A stretch of 64,000 nt of DNA from Archegozetes longisetosus (lineage: Eukaryota > Arthropoda > Arachnida > Sarcoptiformes > Trhypochthoniidae). Positions 52,950-63,791 of this stretch are shown in pieces. The stretch is taken from NCBI GenBank assembly GCA_018873245.2, contig JAEMBT020000009.1:186001-250000 (forward strand), written 5' to 3'. A model generated the notes under the pieces. It saw nothing but the letters and a program-made list of their open reading frames with translations. It did not search any database and was not told the origin of the DNA. Position 1 is the first letter of the stretch. Every line of letters starts with the position of its first letter. The translations under genes were made by a program, and so were the position numbers.

Positions 52950-53708
52950 TTTTATTAATTATATTAATGAGTGTTACGTAACTGAACTACTTATAATTTT
53001 TGGTGAGAGTCTCCTCTCAACCACTTATTGTTTACTCTGTTTTTGGCGCTATTTTTTGTCTAATGCAGTCAACACTCGCTGCAGATAACATTCGAAGATT
53101 AGGAACAAAACATAAGACTTTGATTAATAATTGATCCAGAAGTTCTATAAATGATTGTCTTATTTTTAATCAATCAAATTAAGTTGAGTAATAAATGAAG
53201 TAATAAACCTATTTAAAGATATTGTAATTAATTAGCATTTCCTGAGGATAAGAATCTGATGAAAGCTAAAGAAGCACTCAAATGCTATCTATTGACAGAA
53301 AACTTTCAAACTTTAAATCAAAGTTCTAAAAGTTTTGAAAACTGATTAAAGTTTTGTTAGACTATTGAAGAAAACAAAATTTAAGTTGTATACTGCTCAA
53401 TTATACTTTTAAAAATAATTAATCATAGAACTAGATAATGAAAGTAGTTCAGAAGTGTATCAAAAATAATTTAATTGATAACTTGAGCATAAATTATTAT
53501 CTGAAATGTGGGCATAAATCTATGGCAGGTGCCACTAAAATAATGCCCAAGCAGTTAACATTAATCAGCTTCAATAGCTTTCTTTTTTTGCACTTCAATC
53601 TAAACGAATGACTGTCACAAATTAAGGACTAGAATTGTATCAAAAATTGTTGGTTTACATGAAATTTCACTCATTCAACATTAAGCTGAATCAGGTTTAA
53701 GAGAGAAT
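52950..53708. other. Divergent spacer, RING-BRCT gene and small secreted gene
   Basis: This 0.76 kb AT-rich region should contain both promoters. I see no other feature. Confidence 0.6.
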
Positions 53709-54059
53709 ATGAATCTAATAAACACAGTATTATTGAAAATTATCTTGATTTATCCAATGGTAAAAAATAGTTTGAGTGAACAGTCGGTAACTATTACAAT
53801 AACTAATCGATGTTCGACTTCACTTAATTTAGAGTGTGATAACTATAAAAGTGTTACGCTTAAACCAAATCAAAATTTTGGCTTTAATTATACGCCAAGT
53901 AGCTCGACAATTACCAGATGTTATGCACAATGTGTAAACGCATCATCAAGAACTCGATTCGATGCGTTCGGTGGAAGAGCTCCGAGAGATAGCAATACTT
54001 GGGAGACTCGTGACGACGCCATTTATTTGGTTAAGTCTGTTAAGTATTATTCGTGGTAA
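53709..54059 (+). CDS. Small secreted protein, four cysteines in the mature chain; fold uncertain
   Basis: A single exon encodes 116 residues. The first ~23 form a signal peptide (MNLINTVLLKIILIYPMVKN then SLS|EQ). The mature chain looks beta-rich, with Cys in ITNRCSTSLNLECDN and TRCYAQCVN, and ends AIYLVKSVKYYSW. The pattern of an early V-I-N strand, L-x-L-x-C, a later 'RFDAF', and a terminal 'xIYL...YxW' recalls the plant self-incompatibility S1-type secreted fold, but this is a by-eye resemblance and weak. Two possible N-glycosylation sites (NYT, NAS) are present. It has a poly(A) signal 117 nt downstream. No function is assigned; nothing in the sequence marks it as a toxin or allergen. 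Confidence 0.65.
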   Translation: MNLINTVLLKIILIYPMVKNSLSEQSVTITITNRCSTSLNLECDNYKSVTLKPNQNFGFNYTPSSSTITRCYAQCVNASSRTRFDAFGGRAPRDSNTWETRDDAIYLVKSVKYYSW

Positions 54060-54175
54060 ATGTCTATTAAGAACTCACATTCTCTGAGCAACTGTTGTGT
54101 TTTTGAATTATTAAAATCTGCTTTTATTGCAAATATTCAAAATTTTATGATAAACAATAGAATGTTATAAAAATG

Positions 54176-54181
54176 AATAAA
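54176..54181 (+). promoter_or_regulatory. Poly(A) signal of the small secreted gene
   Basis: An AATAAA hexamer lies 117 nt past the stop codon; a further AATAAA-rich run follows near 54219-54236. Confidence 0.45.
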
Positions 54182-54430
54182 ACATAACTTGAATTTAACA
54201 CAAACTGTGTTGTATTTAGAATAAAATTGGAATAAAAATAAAAGTTATTAAGAGTTGAATCAAATTAAGAATAAGTGACTTATTTAATTTTACCAAAGTT
54301 TACAATTTCTATCTTGAATCAATGATAATGGATTAAAATAAAATTGAGATTATGGTTGAATTAGTTCCGATAACTAAAGCAAATTTAGTTCGAAGACAAG
54401 GTTGAAATGATACAATTTTAAGGCAGCTAA

Positions 54431-55220
54431 TTAGAGATCTTTGTAAACATCAATTTTGATTTGGTTAATTAATTTATTGATATTATTCGAAAATCGAAGC
54501 GACTCTTCGTTATCTGATTCTTCTTCACTAAATTCCATAATTATTTGAGAATCACCTAAAATAAAAGTTTAGTCTAGAATTTGTTAAATTATCATTAAAT
54601 TTAAAACAAATCAATTGATAATTACTTTTAGATACAAACGAGTGAACGCTATGACTGGAATCAGTGTTATTATTAGGGCTCAAATCATAATTGTGTTCAA
54701 GTGGAGTATCGAATCGTTTCAAGTCGTGATCGATCGCCAAATGTTTCTCATAATTGATGTATTTGATAACAGGATCCAATCCGTAGTTAGTAATCAATTG
54801 ATTAATATTGGACTGATAATTATCAAATTTGCGTTCGATTTGGTTCATTAAATTGATTTCATATTTAACAATACTTCTAAGTCTGTAATGAGTCGATACG
54901 TCAAAAAACAGACAATTTATGATAATAACCAAAGCCTTAACTAACTCATTGCTTTCATTGATTTCATGAATCAATTCGAATGCAATCTTTTTAGCGATGC
55001 TTTTATCAAATTTACGCTCAATTAGTTCACTAATAATTTGTTCGCAATTTTGTTGTTCTGACAAAATCTTAGTTTTAGTAATGATTTTAGCCAAAACTTT
55101 TCCATTTTTTAAATCCCATATCGATTCAATTTTCTTATAATCGTTTTGTTTTTTCATTAAATAATTAAACCATTTATTAATCAATGAAATGATAGCCTTT
55201 TCAACACTTGTTGTTTCCAT
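54431..55220 (-). CDS. Uncharacterised helical protein, possibly HOOK/CH-like N-terminus
   Basis: Two exons (54626-55220, 54431-54555) join in phase (Ser codon A|GT) to 239 residues. The N-terminus METTSVEKAIISLINKWFNY, then IESIWDLKNGKVLAKII, looks like the helical HOOK or NuMA-type calponin-homology fold that binds dynein light intermediate chain, with a later helical stretch (ELVKALVIIINCLF) in the expected place. The second half is Asn/Asp/Ser-rich, and the last exon is acidic (EFSEEESDNEESL). No extended coiled coil follows, unlike full HOOK or NuMA proteins, so the family call is tentative. The start is the ATG at 55220; the frame upstream is open only from a TTG at 55286. Confidence 0.55.
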
Positions 55221-55754
55221 TGGTTTTGATTTTTTCAAAAATGAGAACAAAACAGTCTTAGAACTTACTCCATAAAATGAAATCAACTTTTAGTCAGAAT
55301 GTTATATTATGTCAAATTTGTTGCAAGCTTTTACGTAAACAAAGTGACACTTTTTGGACTTAGCATAAGTTTTTTAATCATTTTTTCCATCTAATTATCA
55401 ATTCGATCAATGAATTACAGATTATTAACTTAGTGTAAAATGTTTTTTGGTTCAATATTCGTATTTTAAAAGAGACATTGAATATTTGTGAATAAAATTA
55501 GATTCAAACTGTTTTGAAGTGATGCTAAATTAGCTTAGAATCAGTTGAAAATGGAAACAAAAGTTGTCTTATCTTCTGCTTTGAAAACAATCTGAGCATA
55601 TTTGAAGTTATTAACGCTTTATTTCAATACGATTTATAGGTAATCATAATTTAATGAAACTACGAAAATATAATTAAAATTTATAGTTTTGCTACATTTA
55701 TAATAAAATGTATTGTATACTTATATACAATTAATGAGTACTAAATTTAGTTTA
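55221..55754. other. Spacer upstream of the helical-protein gene
   Basis: This AT-rich half-kilobase lies between two minus-strand genes. A tiny ATG-GAG-TAA frame near 55270 overlaps a donor-like GTAAGT and could be a 5' UTR splice site. I see nothing else. Confidence 0.5.
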
Positions 55755-55756
55755 TT
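55751..55756 (-). promoter_or_regulatory. AATAAA overlapping the SLC37 stop codon
   Basis: The stop codon TAA (55757-55755) runs into TAAAC, so an AATAAA hexamer begins at the second base of the stop. If used as the poly(A) signal, the 3' UTR would be only 10-30 nt long; other AATAAA-like sites lie further on. Confidence 0.35.
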
Positions 55757-58115
55757 AGTCTGTAACAGAGTCTTTCCTTAAAAATGTATTCCTAAGTCTT
55801 ATAAAATCATTGAAACTTATTCTAACCAATGAAATAACAGCTAACAAGTCAGCGAACATAACCATATAAAATACATAACCCCAGCCCCACTTCTCCACGA
55901 CTGCAGCCAATGCCGGGCCAATGGCTGCACCGATAGAACCAGTGCCATCGATTATGGCAGAAACAGTAGCCATCGCACTCTCTGATGTCACTTTTGTAGC
56001 CAATTCGGTAGAAACGGCAGTTGTGATGAGCGAATAGGGCCCGTTCACGAATATTCCAGCGATAAATTGTAAGGTTTCGTTAGAAAAAGTAAACGAGTTT
56101 CCAAATGCATAATACAGAAATAACTGTCAAATACAAACCATAATTCATCAAAAATCAGCAGCTTTTGAAAAGAGTCGATCGTAAATCAACTTTGTAGTGA
56201 TTAAGTATCAAACTTTAACACTAGTTGAGAGCATTTGTAAACATCCGACTACTTTTCAAGTCTCATAATGTGATGCTTTTAACAAATTTTCAGTTTTACC
56301 TTATATCACACAAGATAAATAAATGCTCTCAAATAAATTAAAATAACATATAATGACAAGTGGTAAAAAGGTTTTCAAAACTTGTCAACAACTGGTATTA
56401 TGTCTGTTTGAATTGAAATTGACTTCAAAAAAGGTGGAAATGGCTGAGAGCATGCAACTGTTCGAATGTCAACTTTACTAACATAGATCTAAGTTCTATT
56501 TAAATCATTCTTGTTGTCTATGTACTAATAAATGAAAACATACCGAAGGAATAGCTATAGTAAGCATAAGAACACAAGTGATAGCACTGGCGCCAGTTCT
56601 GTCAGCGATATAACCAGCAAGGATGGCCCCAATACATCCTCCAATGTCGAACGGTATCGATAGATATGCCGACTCTGATTTCGAAGACTTGGCTTTCGTT
56701 CAAATGATTGGATACATGAAATGTAAGTCTTATCAACACTTATGTCTTCAACAATTAGATAAGTAAATGATTGATGTATTGATAACTCACTCGATTGTCT
56801 TATATAAAGCGGTAACCAATACAGGAAAGTGTAACTAACCAGTTTGGCGAAGAACAGGCAAATTGAGAATTCAATTACTCCCTAATTGATAAAGAATTAA
56901 AAATATTCTATATTAATAGTTGACCACTAACTGAAATGTGGCAATTATTAAGTCTAAAATGAAAAGAGTTGGCATTTGCAAAGTTGAAAGTATGAAACTT
57001 GACATAACGTTCGAGCCTATGCTCGATTTTATGAGTTTGTACAAGTATTTAATTAAATCGATTAGATTATCTATTAAAAAGTGTTGTAACCGATATGAAG
57101 TGAAAACTAGTGAAAACTAGTGACAACTTGTTCAAAACTCACGGGTATTTTAAGTGCTCCTAAGAATGATATAGCGGAATGACCTTCATTTTTGATATCA
57201 ATATCATTCTTTTCCTCATCTTTTTGTGATTCCCGTGATTCCTCTGTGAGCCCGACGTCTTGTGGGTCTGATAAGAATGTATAAAAATTTTTAATATGTA
57301 GATGAACTCAATTAATAGCTTCTAGGACTAACTCGGAATCAAAAATAAGAATACAATAACAGCGGTCACGCACGAGATTACGCCCGGAACTATGAATGAA
57401 AGACCCCAATTGGTCTCTACGAATGCACCTGAATACGTAAACAATTAGTGTTAACTCAATCAATTTAGCCAAAAGTGCAAATAAACAACTTTAGCAATAG
57501 AACTGTACCTGCGATAGCAGCGCCGGCAATATTTCCGAAACTTGTGTGGGAATTCCAAATACCAAATATCATACCTTTTTTAGCAGAACCAAACCAGTTG
57601 CCGACTGTGGCTACAACTGCCGGCCAACCAGTAGTCTGTGCGATACCAGAGAGTATTTGAATTATAATAAAATAGTATAAGTGATGAATTTGTAACGAAT
57701 AGGCCATTCCGAATAGAAAACAAAAAATTCCACAAGCTAACAAACTGATTGTTAAGAAATATCTCAAATTAGATCTTTCGGCCACATAACCAGCTAGAAA
57801 CATGAATATAGCGTATGTCACCAAGTAACAAGTGTCTAATAAACCCAAAAGATAGTTAGCTTCCGATGTATTAAAAGGAGCCCAATTGCACCATTCAGTG
57901 CCATTATGCTGTTCATTATCTTGACTATCTTCGCTCTCCGTACAGTTTTCATGAAGTTCTGCCTTCACAACAGACAGCGGTCTTCGTGTCAGATGAAATA
58001 CAAAGTATACAATAAACGTGGTCACAAGAACGAATGATTGATAAAATTTGCGTTTATCTATAGATGTTTTTTTGACTATTCTCTCAGTGAGTAATGCTCC
58101 AAAATGTGGTAGCAT
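55755..58115 (-). CDS. SLC37: SLC37-family sugar-phosphate/phosphate exchanger
   Basis: Six exons (57509-58115, 57333-57428, 57143-57267, 56791-56881, 56544-56692, 55755-56123) join in phase to 478 residues, similar to SLC37A1-A3. This is a 12-helix major-facilitator protein: FIVYFVFHLTRRPLSVVKAE after helix 1, a glycosylatable Cys-containing loop (NCTES, NGTEW), NYLLGLLDTCYLVTYAIFMF, the GYVAERSNLRYFL motif, TGWPAVVATVGNWFG and GIWNSHTSFGNIAG. The central cytosolic loop (DVGLTEES...KNEG) is followed by AISFLGALKIPGVIEFS and the second six helices. SLC37 proteins exchange glucose-6-phosphate or related phosphates for inorganic phosphate across the ER membrane; the substrate here is inferred. 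The start is the ATG at 58115, first in the frame. A second copy lies at the right edge. Confidence 0.95.
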
Positions 58116-59289
58116 TATATTCAATTATATTGAATTATATCAAATTTACAAGCTTTAACAAATCCTTTTTCACAATTACTTGTACTGGTATTATTCTGTC
58201 GTTCAAAAGAATGTTGACATTGGATAAGCTTCGCTTTTAGCTGTTTAATCAACTTTTTATCATTGATTAGATATGGAAAAGAGCAACAATTCTAATAATT
58301 GGGTGAACACTTGAGACAAATCGATACTAAGCGTTTAACCAAATGTTTCAATATATGTGTATGACAATAGAGAAACAAACCATTGATTCAGTCACAAATG
58401 TGCAAAATTTCAAGTACAGATGAAAACTGGCTTAAGTCTTTATCTAAATTTTATTATAAACTGCCGTGATAACATGTGAAAACTTTCAGTCTGATCAAAT
58501 CAAGTTTGTTTTCCACTCAAATAACTTGAAAACATAATTTCAAACTATTATGAAATGAGAATGCTTATAATATTATTTGTTACCTTCTCATAACATATGA
58601 GACTTAAGTCACTTAACATGATGCAGCTTTGTTTCAATTCACTTTCTTCTATAATTGCAATTATATAGTTTTACAGATAATTAGCACGAATATCACAAAC
58701 AATTGAGAATATGTTTACCAGAAACTATAGAGTCAACAGGACTTTAACTGATAAAGTGAGTTAAAGTGAGTTTGCAGTATTTATCAAACAATTACTCAAT
58801 TCAGTCACCTCTATTTTCACTTAAATACGCAAAACAAAGTTGATCATTACTTTTATTGGCGTTTGACCGTAGGTACAGTTAAAGACATTGAAGTTTCCTA
58901 AGGGATAAGAAGCTAACTCTTTATGGCTAAACTTAAGTAAAACACTCATAATTTCAGAACTTCGTAAATAATAGATAAATACACAAAGCTTGAAACGGAG
59001 ATTTACTTTACTTTTAAAAATTTTAATTCTAATCAGTTCAGCACTAAAGAACATTTATTTTGTTTTAAAGCATAACTTCTATAAAGTCCGATATCAAAAT
59101 GTTCGCAACATAACTAAAATGATGCTTATTAGCAATGTCATGCTTGTTTATAAGCATAGGTTACACCTCAAGTTTCTTAGATTTTAATTTTCAAATATTA
59201 ATATTCAGGTAATTAACTTTTATTTGACTGAATCCTAGCATAGAGTGATTTTTACTAACGATTTGCAAAATCCTTAATAAATTTCAGTC
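58116..59289. other. Spacer upstream of the SLC37 gene
   Basis: This 1.17 kb AT-rich region contains the SLC37 promoter. No coding frame, RNA gene or repeat is recognised up to the foldback element. Confidence 0.6.
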
Positions 59290-60120
59290 TTTAACTGTAC
59301 AGCGAACAATACTATCTTAACTTCGGTTGCCAGAACGATTAGATTATAGCAATAGTGCAGAGCCAAATAGGGCGGGATTGCAGACATACTATATATTTGG
59401 CTGGACTTCATCAACGAGTAGAGTTTATGATCCCACCCTATGGGGCCACGCTCCTTTTAAAAAATCACAAAACTCGATATCAGGTGGGCAAAAGTATGTG
59501 AGGTTTGGCTCATTAGACTCAGAATTGAATGTTACATAAGGGCTTATACATAGACCATCCCAACCTACATGCCAAAGTTTTTAAATATTCAATAACTACC
59601 AATTTTCTTTAAATATTAGACTATTTCAATGACTCAGAGTAAAATGTGAGAGGCTATAGTCACATGATGTATATCGTTGAACTAACTATAAGAGTTATGC
59701 TCAGTCCACACCTCACTTTTGAGGCCAGGCCCACTTCTTAAGAATTGCTTATACCTTCGAAACGAGTAGATGTAACTTTGTAAGAGCGGATTCTTTTGAC
59801 TCTACATTACATTTTACGTGAAGATGAGATACCACATTTGCGATTATCATAGTATAAAATGCAATAAGGAATCGAAAGAACCCACTCTTGCAAATTTGCG
59901 TCTACTCGTTTCGGAGATATAAGCAATTTTTAAAAAGTGGGGGCCTTAAAGGTGAGGCGTGGACTAGGCATAACTCTTACAGATAAGTTCAGCGATATAT
60001 ATCATGTGACTATAGCCCCTCGCATATTGCCCGGAACGATTGCAATAATCTAACTAAAATCTAAGGAAAATTGATAGTTTTAATTTGAATATTAAAAAAA
60101 TTTGGCACGTAGATAGGGTG

Positions 60121-60174
<54 letters not shown>

Positions 60175-60455
60175 ACCCTTGTCTAACATTCAATTCTGAG
60201 TCGATTGAGCCAAGTTCCGCAAGCTTCCGCCTACTCGTTACGAAGATATGTGAAAATTTTTAGAAAGGCGAATTTTTAGAAGCGTGGGATCATAAACTTT
60301 ACTCAATCGGTTGAGTCCAACCATGTATATAGTATGTCTGTAACCCTGCCCACTATAGTCCTACCCTGCACTATTACTATAATCTAACCACCAATGCACA
60401 GAAGATCTGTATTCTGAATATTTTGAACTCGCTGTACAGCTAACAGATCAGTGCT
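59290..60455. repeat. 1.17-kb foldback made of four ~270-bp units
   Basis: The left arm (about 59290-59838) and right arm (about 59848-60455) are inverted copies of each other. Matching landmarks include TGTACAGCGA at the outer ends, GACTCAGAATTGAATGTTA, CTATAGTCACATGAT and CGAAACGAGTAGA. Within each arm two diverged units follow in direct order, each with a TTAGATTAT start, a TATAGT/TCACA core, TCCCAC-like text and an ACGAGTAG motif. The overall order is unit, unit, inverted unit, inverted unit. The right arm alone carries a TA/TG microsatellite at the unit boundary. The 70-codon open frame at 59327-59539 lies entirely inside the repeat and is not a gene. Confidence 0.85.
60124..60174. repeat. 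TA then TG microsatellite
   Basis: A TA run of about 14 units passes directly into a TG run of about 11 units, in the right arm of the foldback repeat. The left arm has no equivalent, so it grew or was inserted after the arms formed. Confidence 0.97.
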
Positions 60456-62130
60456 TCATCTGTAAGTTCAAAAGTTCAGATCTCAGCTTTCAGGTAGATT
60501 TATTCATAAGGTTATTGATATGTTTATATCAACCAGAAAAATTGTTTAAATTTTTTACCAAACCCTTATTAGTATTTATAATCAATAAGCATGATCATTA
60601 GAAGAAAGCGATAATTTTTCCAATGGTTGTTTCATTTTCTAAAATCTATCGTTCAAGTTCTTCAAATCTATTTTTCTGTCAAATAATTATTGAATCAAAA
60701 CGTTAAATGACATTACTTTGATTAATATTAATATTAATTAATATTGACAACTTAAAAAGTTTCTCTCATGAATAATATTGAGTAAAATAAATTTTCGGGA
60801 AATTTTTCTATAAGAGTTCCTTCCTTGGCGTATTTCATGCAGTATTGAGCTGAATCATTTGGCAACCGTAATCTTAGCTCCCCCTTAAGTTAACTCACTA
60901 TTTGGAGGAATCTTCATTTAAGTAATCAAACAAAAATTTTAAAAATAGGAGAATATGTTTTAAATTTAAGTCTCGTTTTTCCTAATATCAAATGCTTTTA
61001 TAAAGAATAACTTTAAGGAGTCCAAACCATTTAATAGAGAAGGGCCTACCCGTGAAATAGTCTACTTGGGAAGAGTGAATTTCATTTACCGGTATACCAA
61101 GATTTCAATTTTTAATAAACATTCAATAAACTTTGACATGAAATAGTTTTGTAAAGCTACTGATAATAAATTTGTACTTAATCACAAACCCCTAAGGTAC
61201 TAAGCCTTCTTTTTAGTTAGAATTAATCAAATTCGTATGTGCAAAAAGATTATTTATGTTTAAATTTTCATTATTTTCGTATTTTAAACGTTTTTTTATG
61301 ATTTTCCGACGTTCCAGACCCTCTCTATTATTTAATAAACAAAATATGAAATGTATGTATTCATAAAGAAGGATAACGTCTTTGACCCAACTAATTTGAG
61401 TATCATTGGATAGATCTGAATTCACTGAATTCAAATATACTGTATATACTACTTATAGTATATCTCATTCTATTCCGAGTAATAAGCTCCAAAAGGCTCG
61501 CCACAGCAATTATTAATTCATGCATAATAAGACCAGAATTCTTATAACAATAATTTTTAGAAAATTCTCGTCAAGTGGTACTAGATCCTTACTATGGAGG
61601 GAAAATCAACTGAGTTGTAGGAAGGCAACTTGGTCAAAAAATTTGAAACTATGGGTCGAGAGCGAAGGCATGCGAATCAAGTGATCTAGAACTCGAAGTC
61701 GGGTATCAATAGACTTAGCTCAACGAACCGAATACATTAATAGCTCGCTTAAAACTGTCATGTGACTTTTGGTTTTTAACGGCAAAAATCGCCAATCTTT
61801 GCAAACACGAAACTGTTCCCGATAAAAATATTTGCAAAGAAATCAGGGATAGGGCAGACACCTCTCTACGAGATCGGTCCTGAGGCCCAGGCTGGATCTT
61901 ACCGGCTAGGTGTAGAGAGTGGGCAACGCAAAAGTTATACTCTCATGGCTAAAACCCGAAAATTGATTTTAAACATGAAATGACTTTTCCCTCATAATTC
62001 GAAAACTATTGATTTTAGTAAAAAATTCCTAGTGATTTTTGTGTTCAGGATTAAATGACCATTTATATGATATGTTACTCATCAAAATTGGGGTGGGGCC
62101 GTGGTTCATATAAAAACGTTATACTCCTTA
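60456..62130. other. Repeat-rich spacer between foldback and transposon
   Basis: The first 1.1 kb is AT-rich with no recognised feature. About 61590-61990 is richer in G and C than its surroundings and has stop-broken frames on the plus strand (fragments such as GRERRHANQV, NICKEIRDRADTSLRDRS) that look like worn transposase sequence. No intact gene is present. Confidence 0.45.
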
Positions 62131-63761
62131 CACTGAGGGCAAAAGATAAGTTGTCACATGCTGAAAATTAGTTTTTTTATTCTTTAAGAATATTTATTAG
62201 TAATAAAATTTAATATGAGATTTAATTTTAATTAGAATTTAGTACTTCAAAATGCATCACAATTGGATTTTTGCACTATAGTTAAACTTTAACATAATAT
62301 AATTGTTTTTAATAATGTATCACATTCAATAATTAAGTTGTCTCTTTGAGTTTACTGAGATAAAAATGTAATACTAGTTAATAATCACAGAATTAATAAT
62401 GTGTATACCATCCTTTAGCTTTAATCACTTCTAAAAGACGTTTCGGCATACTTTCCACCAAATTCTTTATTCGATTCTGGTCAATTTTTGGCCAATATTC
62501 AAAAATTGCATCTTTGAAATCCGAAAGGTTATGGCGTCGGTCCTGAGGTATCATTCGGTCCAATTCATCCCAAAGATGCTCAATAGGGTTGAGATCGGGA
62601 CTTTGGGATGGCCATTCCAGCACTTCAGTGTGGTTATCGGTCAATTCCTGACGAACATCTTTGGACGTATGTTTGGAATCATTGTCGTGTTGGAAAATAA
62701 AGTTGTCCCGGATACCCATTTTTCAGCCGACTGATATAAATGATTATTCAGGATGTCTATGTATCCGAATCGATCCATTTTACCATGAATTGGTGTTAGA
62801 TGTCCAACTCCGTGCCAAGAGAAACAACCCCATATCATGATATAATCGTAGTGTCTTCGAGTGCCTTTTATATTCTCTTTATTAAACTTTTCTTTCTTTA
62901 ATCTCCATGATGTTTGTCTTCTCTTTGATCGAGCCTTTTCAAATTTTGATTCATCACTCCATATTATCTTCTTCCAAAACTCCAATGGCATCTTATGGTA
63001 CTTTCGGGCAAAGTTAAGGCGACCCTTTGCATGTCTTGGAGTTAATTCGGGTTTATTTTTCATTGTTCTTCCGTTATATCCTTGTTTATGCAAAGTATTT
63101 TTAATAGTTGATAAACTGCAATTTAAATTTAAATTCTCCCGAATTTCTTTCACCGATATTTGCCGATTTTTTAGGACTTCCTGCTTAATCCGATTTGCAT
63201 CTCGTGGTGATATGACCATTTTACGTCCACTTCGGGGGGAAGTTTTTAATTGTTCCGTATTCTTTGGCCTTAATGATGATTTTCCTCACCCCCCTCATAA
63301 CTTAAATTTTGCTCCTTAGCGATTAGTCGGTTTGATTTACCTTTCTGATGCTCTTCAAGTACCTTGAGACGTTCAGCTTCTGTTAATTCCCTCGTTTTAG
63401 GCATAATATTACCGAATGATGTCTAATTTTTAGAAGTATTTATTTAATTTAGCATATTACGTTTAAACTTTGACTTACCTTTTAAATTGTATTAATTTTA
63501 ATTATGAATTAAACTCAATAACACTAATGACAACTTAATTTTTGTTGGCGCTTAAAACACTATGCACATGTTTATGTTTAAAATTTGAGTTTAAAATGCA
63601 CATGATTATGAATGATTTTCATATCATTTTAAAGTGCGAAGTTTAAATTTTAAAATGATATATAATATAATACTATTTTGTTCAGAATAACTTATTAGAA
63701 CCAGAAAAACTAAGAGTGTAGCCTGAGAATTGGTGTGACAACATATCTTTTACCCTCAGTG
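62131..63761 (-). mobile_element. Tc1/mariner-superfamily transposon with both ends
   Basis: The 1631-bp element has 28-bp terminal inverted repeats beginning CACTGAGGG and ending GTTGTCACA that match at 26 of 28 positions. It is flanked on both sides by TA, the target duplication of this superfamily. It encodes a broken DD34E transposase on the minus strand. It lies between two SLC37 copies. Confidence 0.93.
62393..63404 (-). pseudogene. Tc1-type transposase, disrupted
   Basis: The reading frame starts MPKTRELTEAERLKVLEEHQ (helix-turn-helix region) and ends KGWYTHY, about 337 codons in total, normal for Tc1. The catalytic residues are all present: IIWSDESKF, IFQHDNDSKHTS and PDLNPIEHLWDEL, with 34 residues between the second Asp and the Glu. 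Three one-base shifts break it: one extra base in the six-C run at 63289-63294, one extra in the six-G run at 63234-63239, and one missing in the T-run at 62719-62723 (an A-run on the coding strand). All three lie in homopolymers, so they are either decay or assembly error. Confidence 0.92.
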
Positions 63762-63791
63762 TATATATTACAATTTAATGTACAGTGATTG

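Noticed and set aside
59327..59539. 70-codon frame near the right end
   Set aside because: Lies wholly inside the left arm of the foldback repeat.
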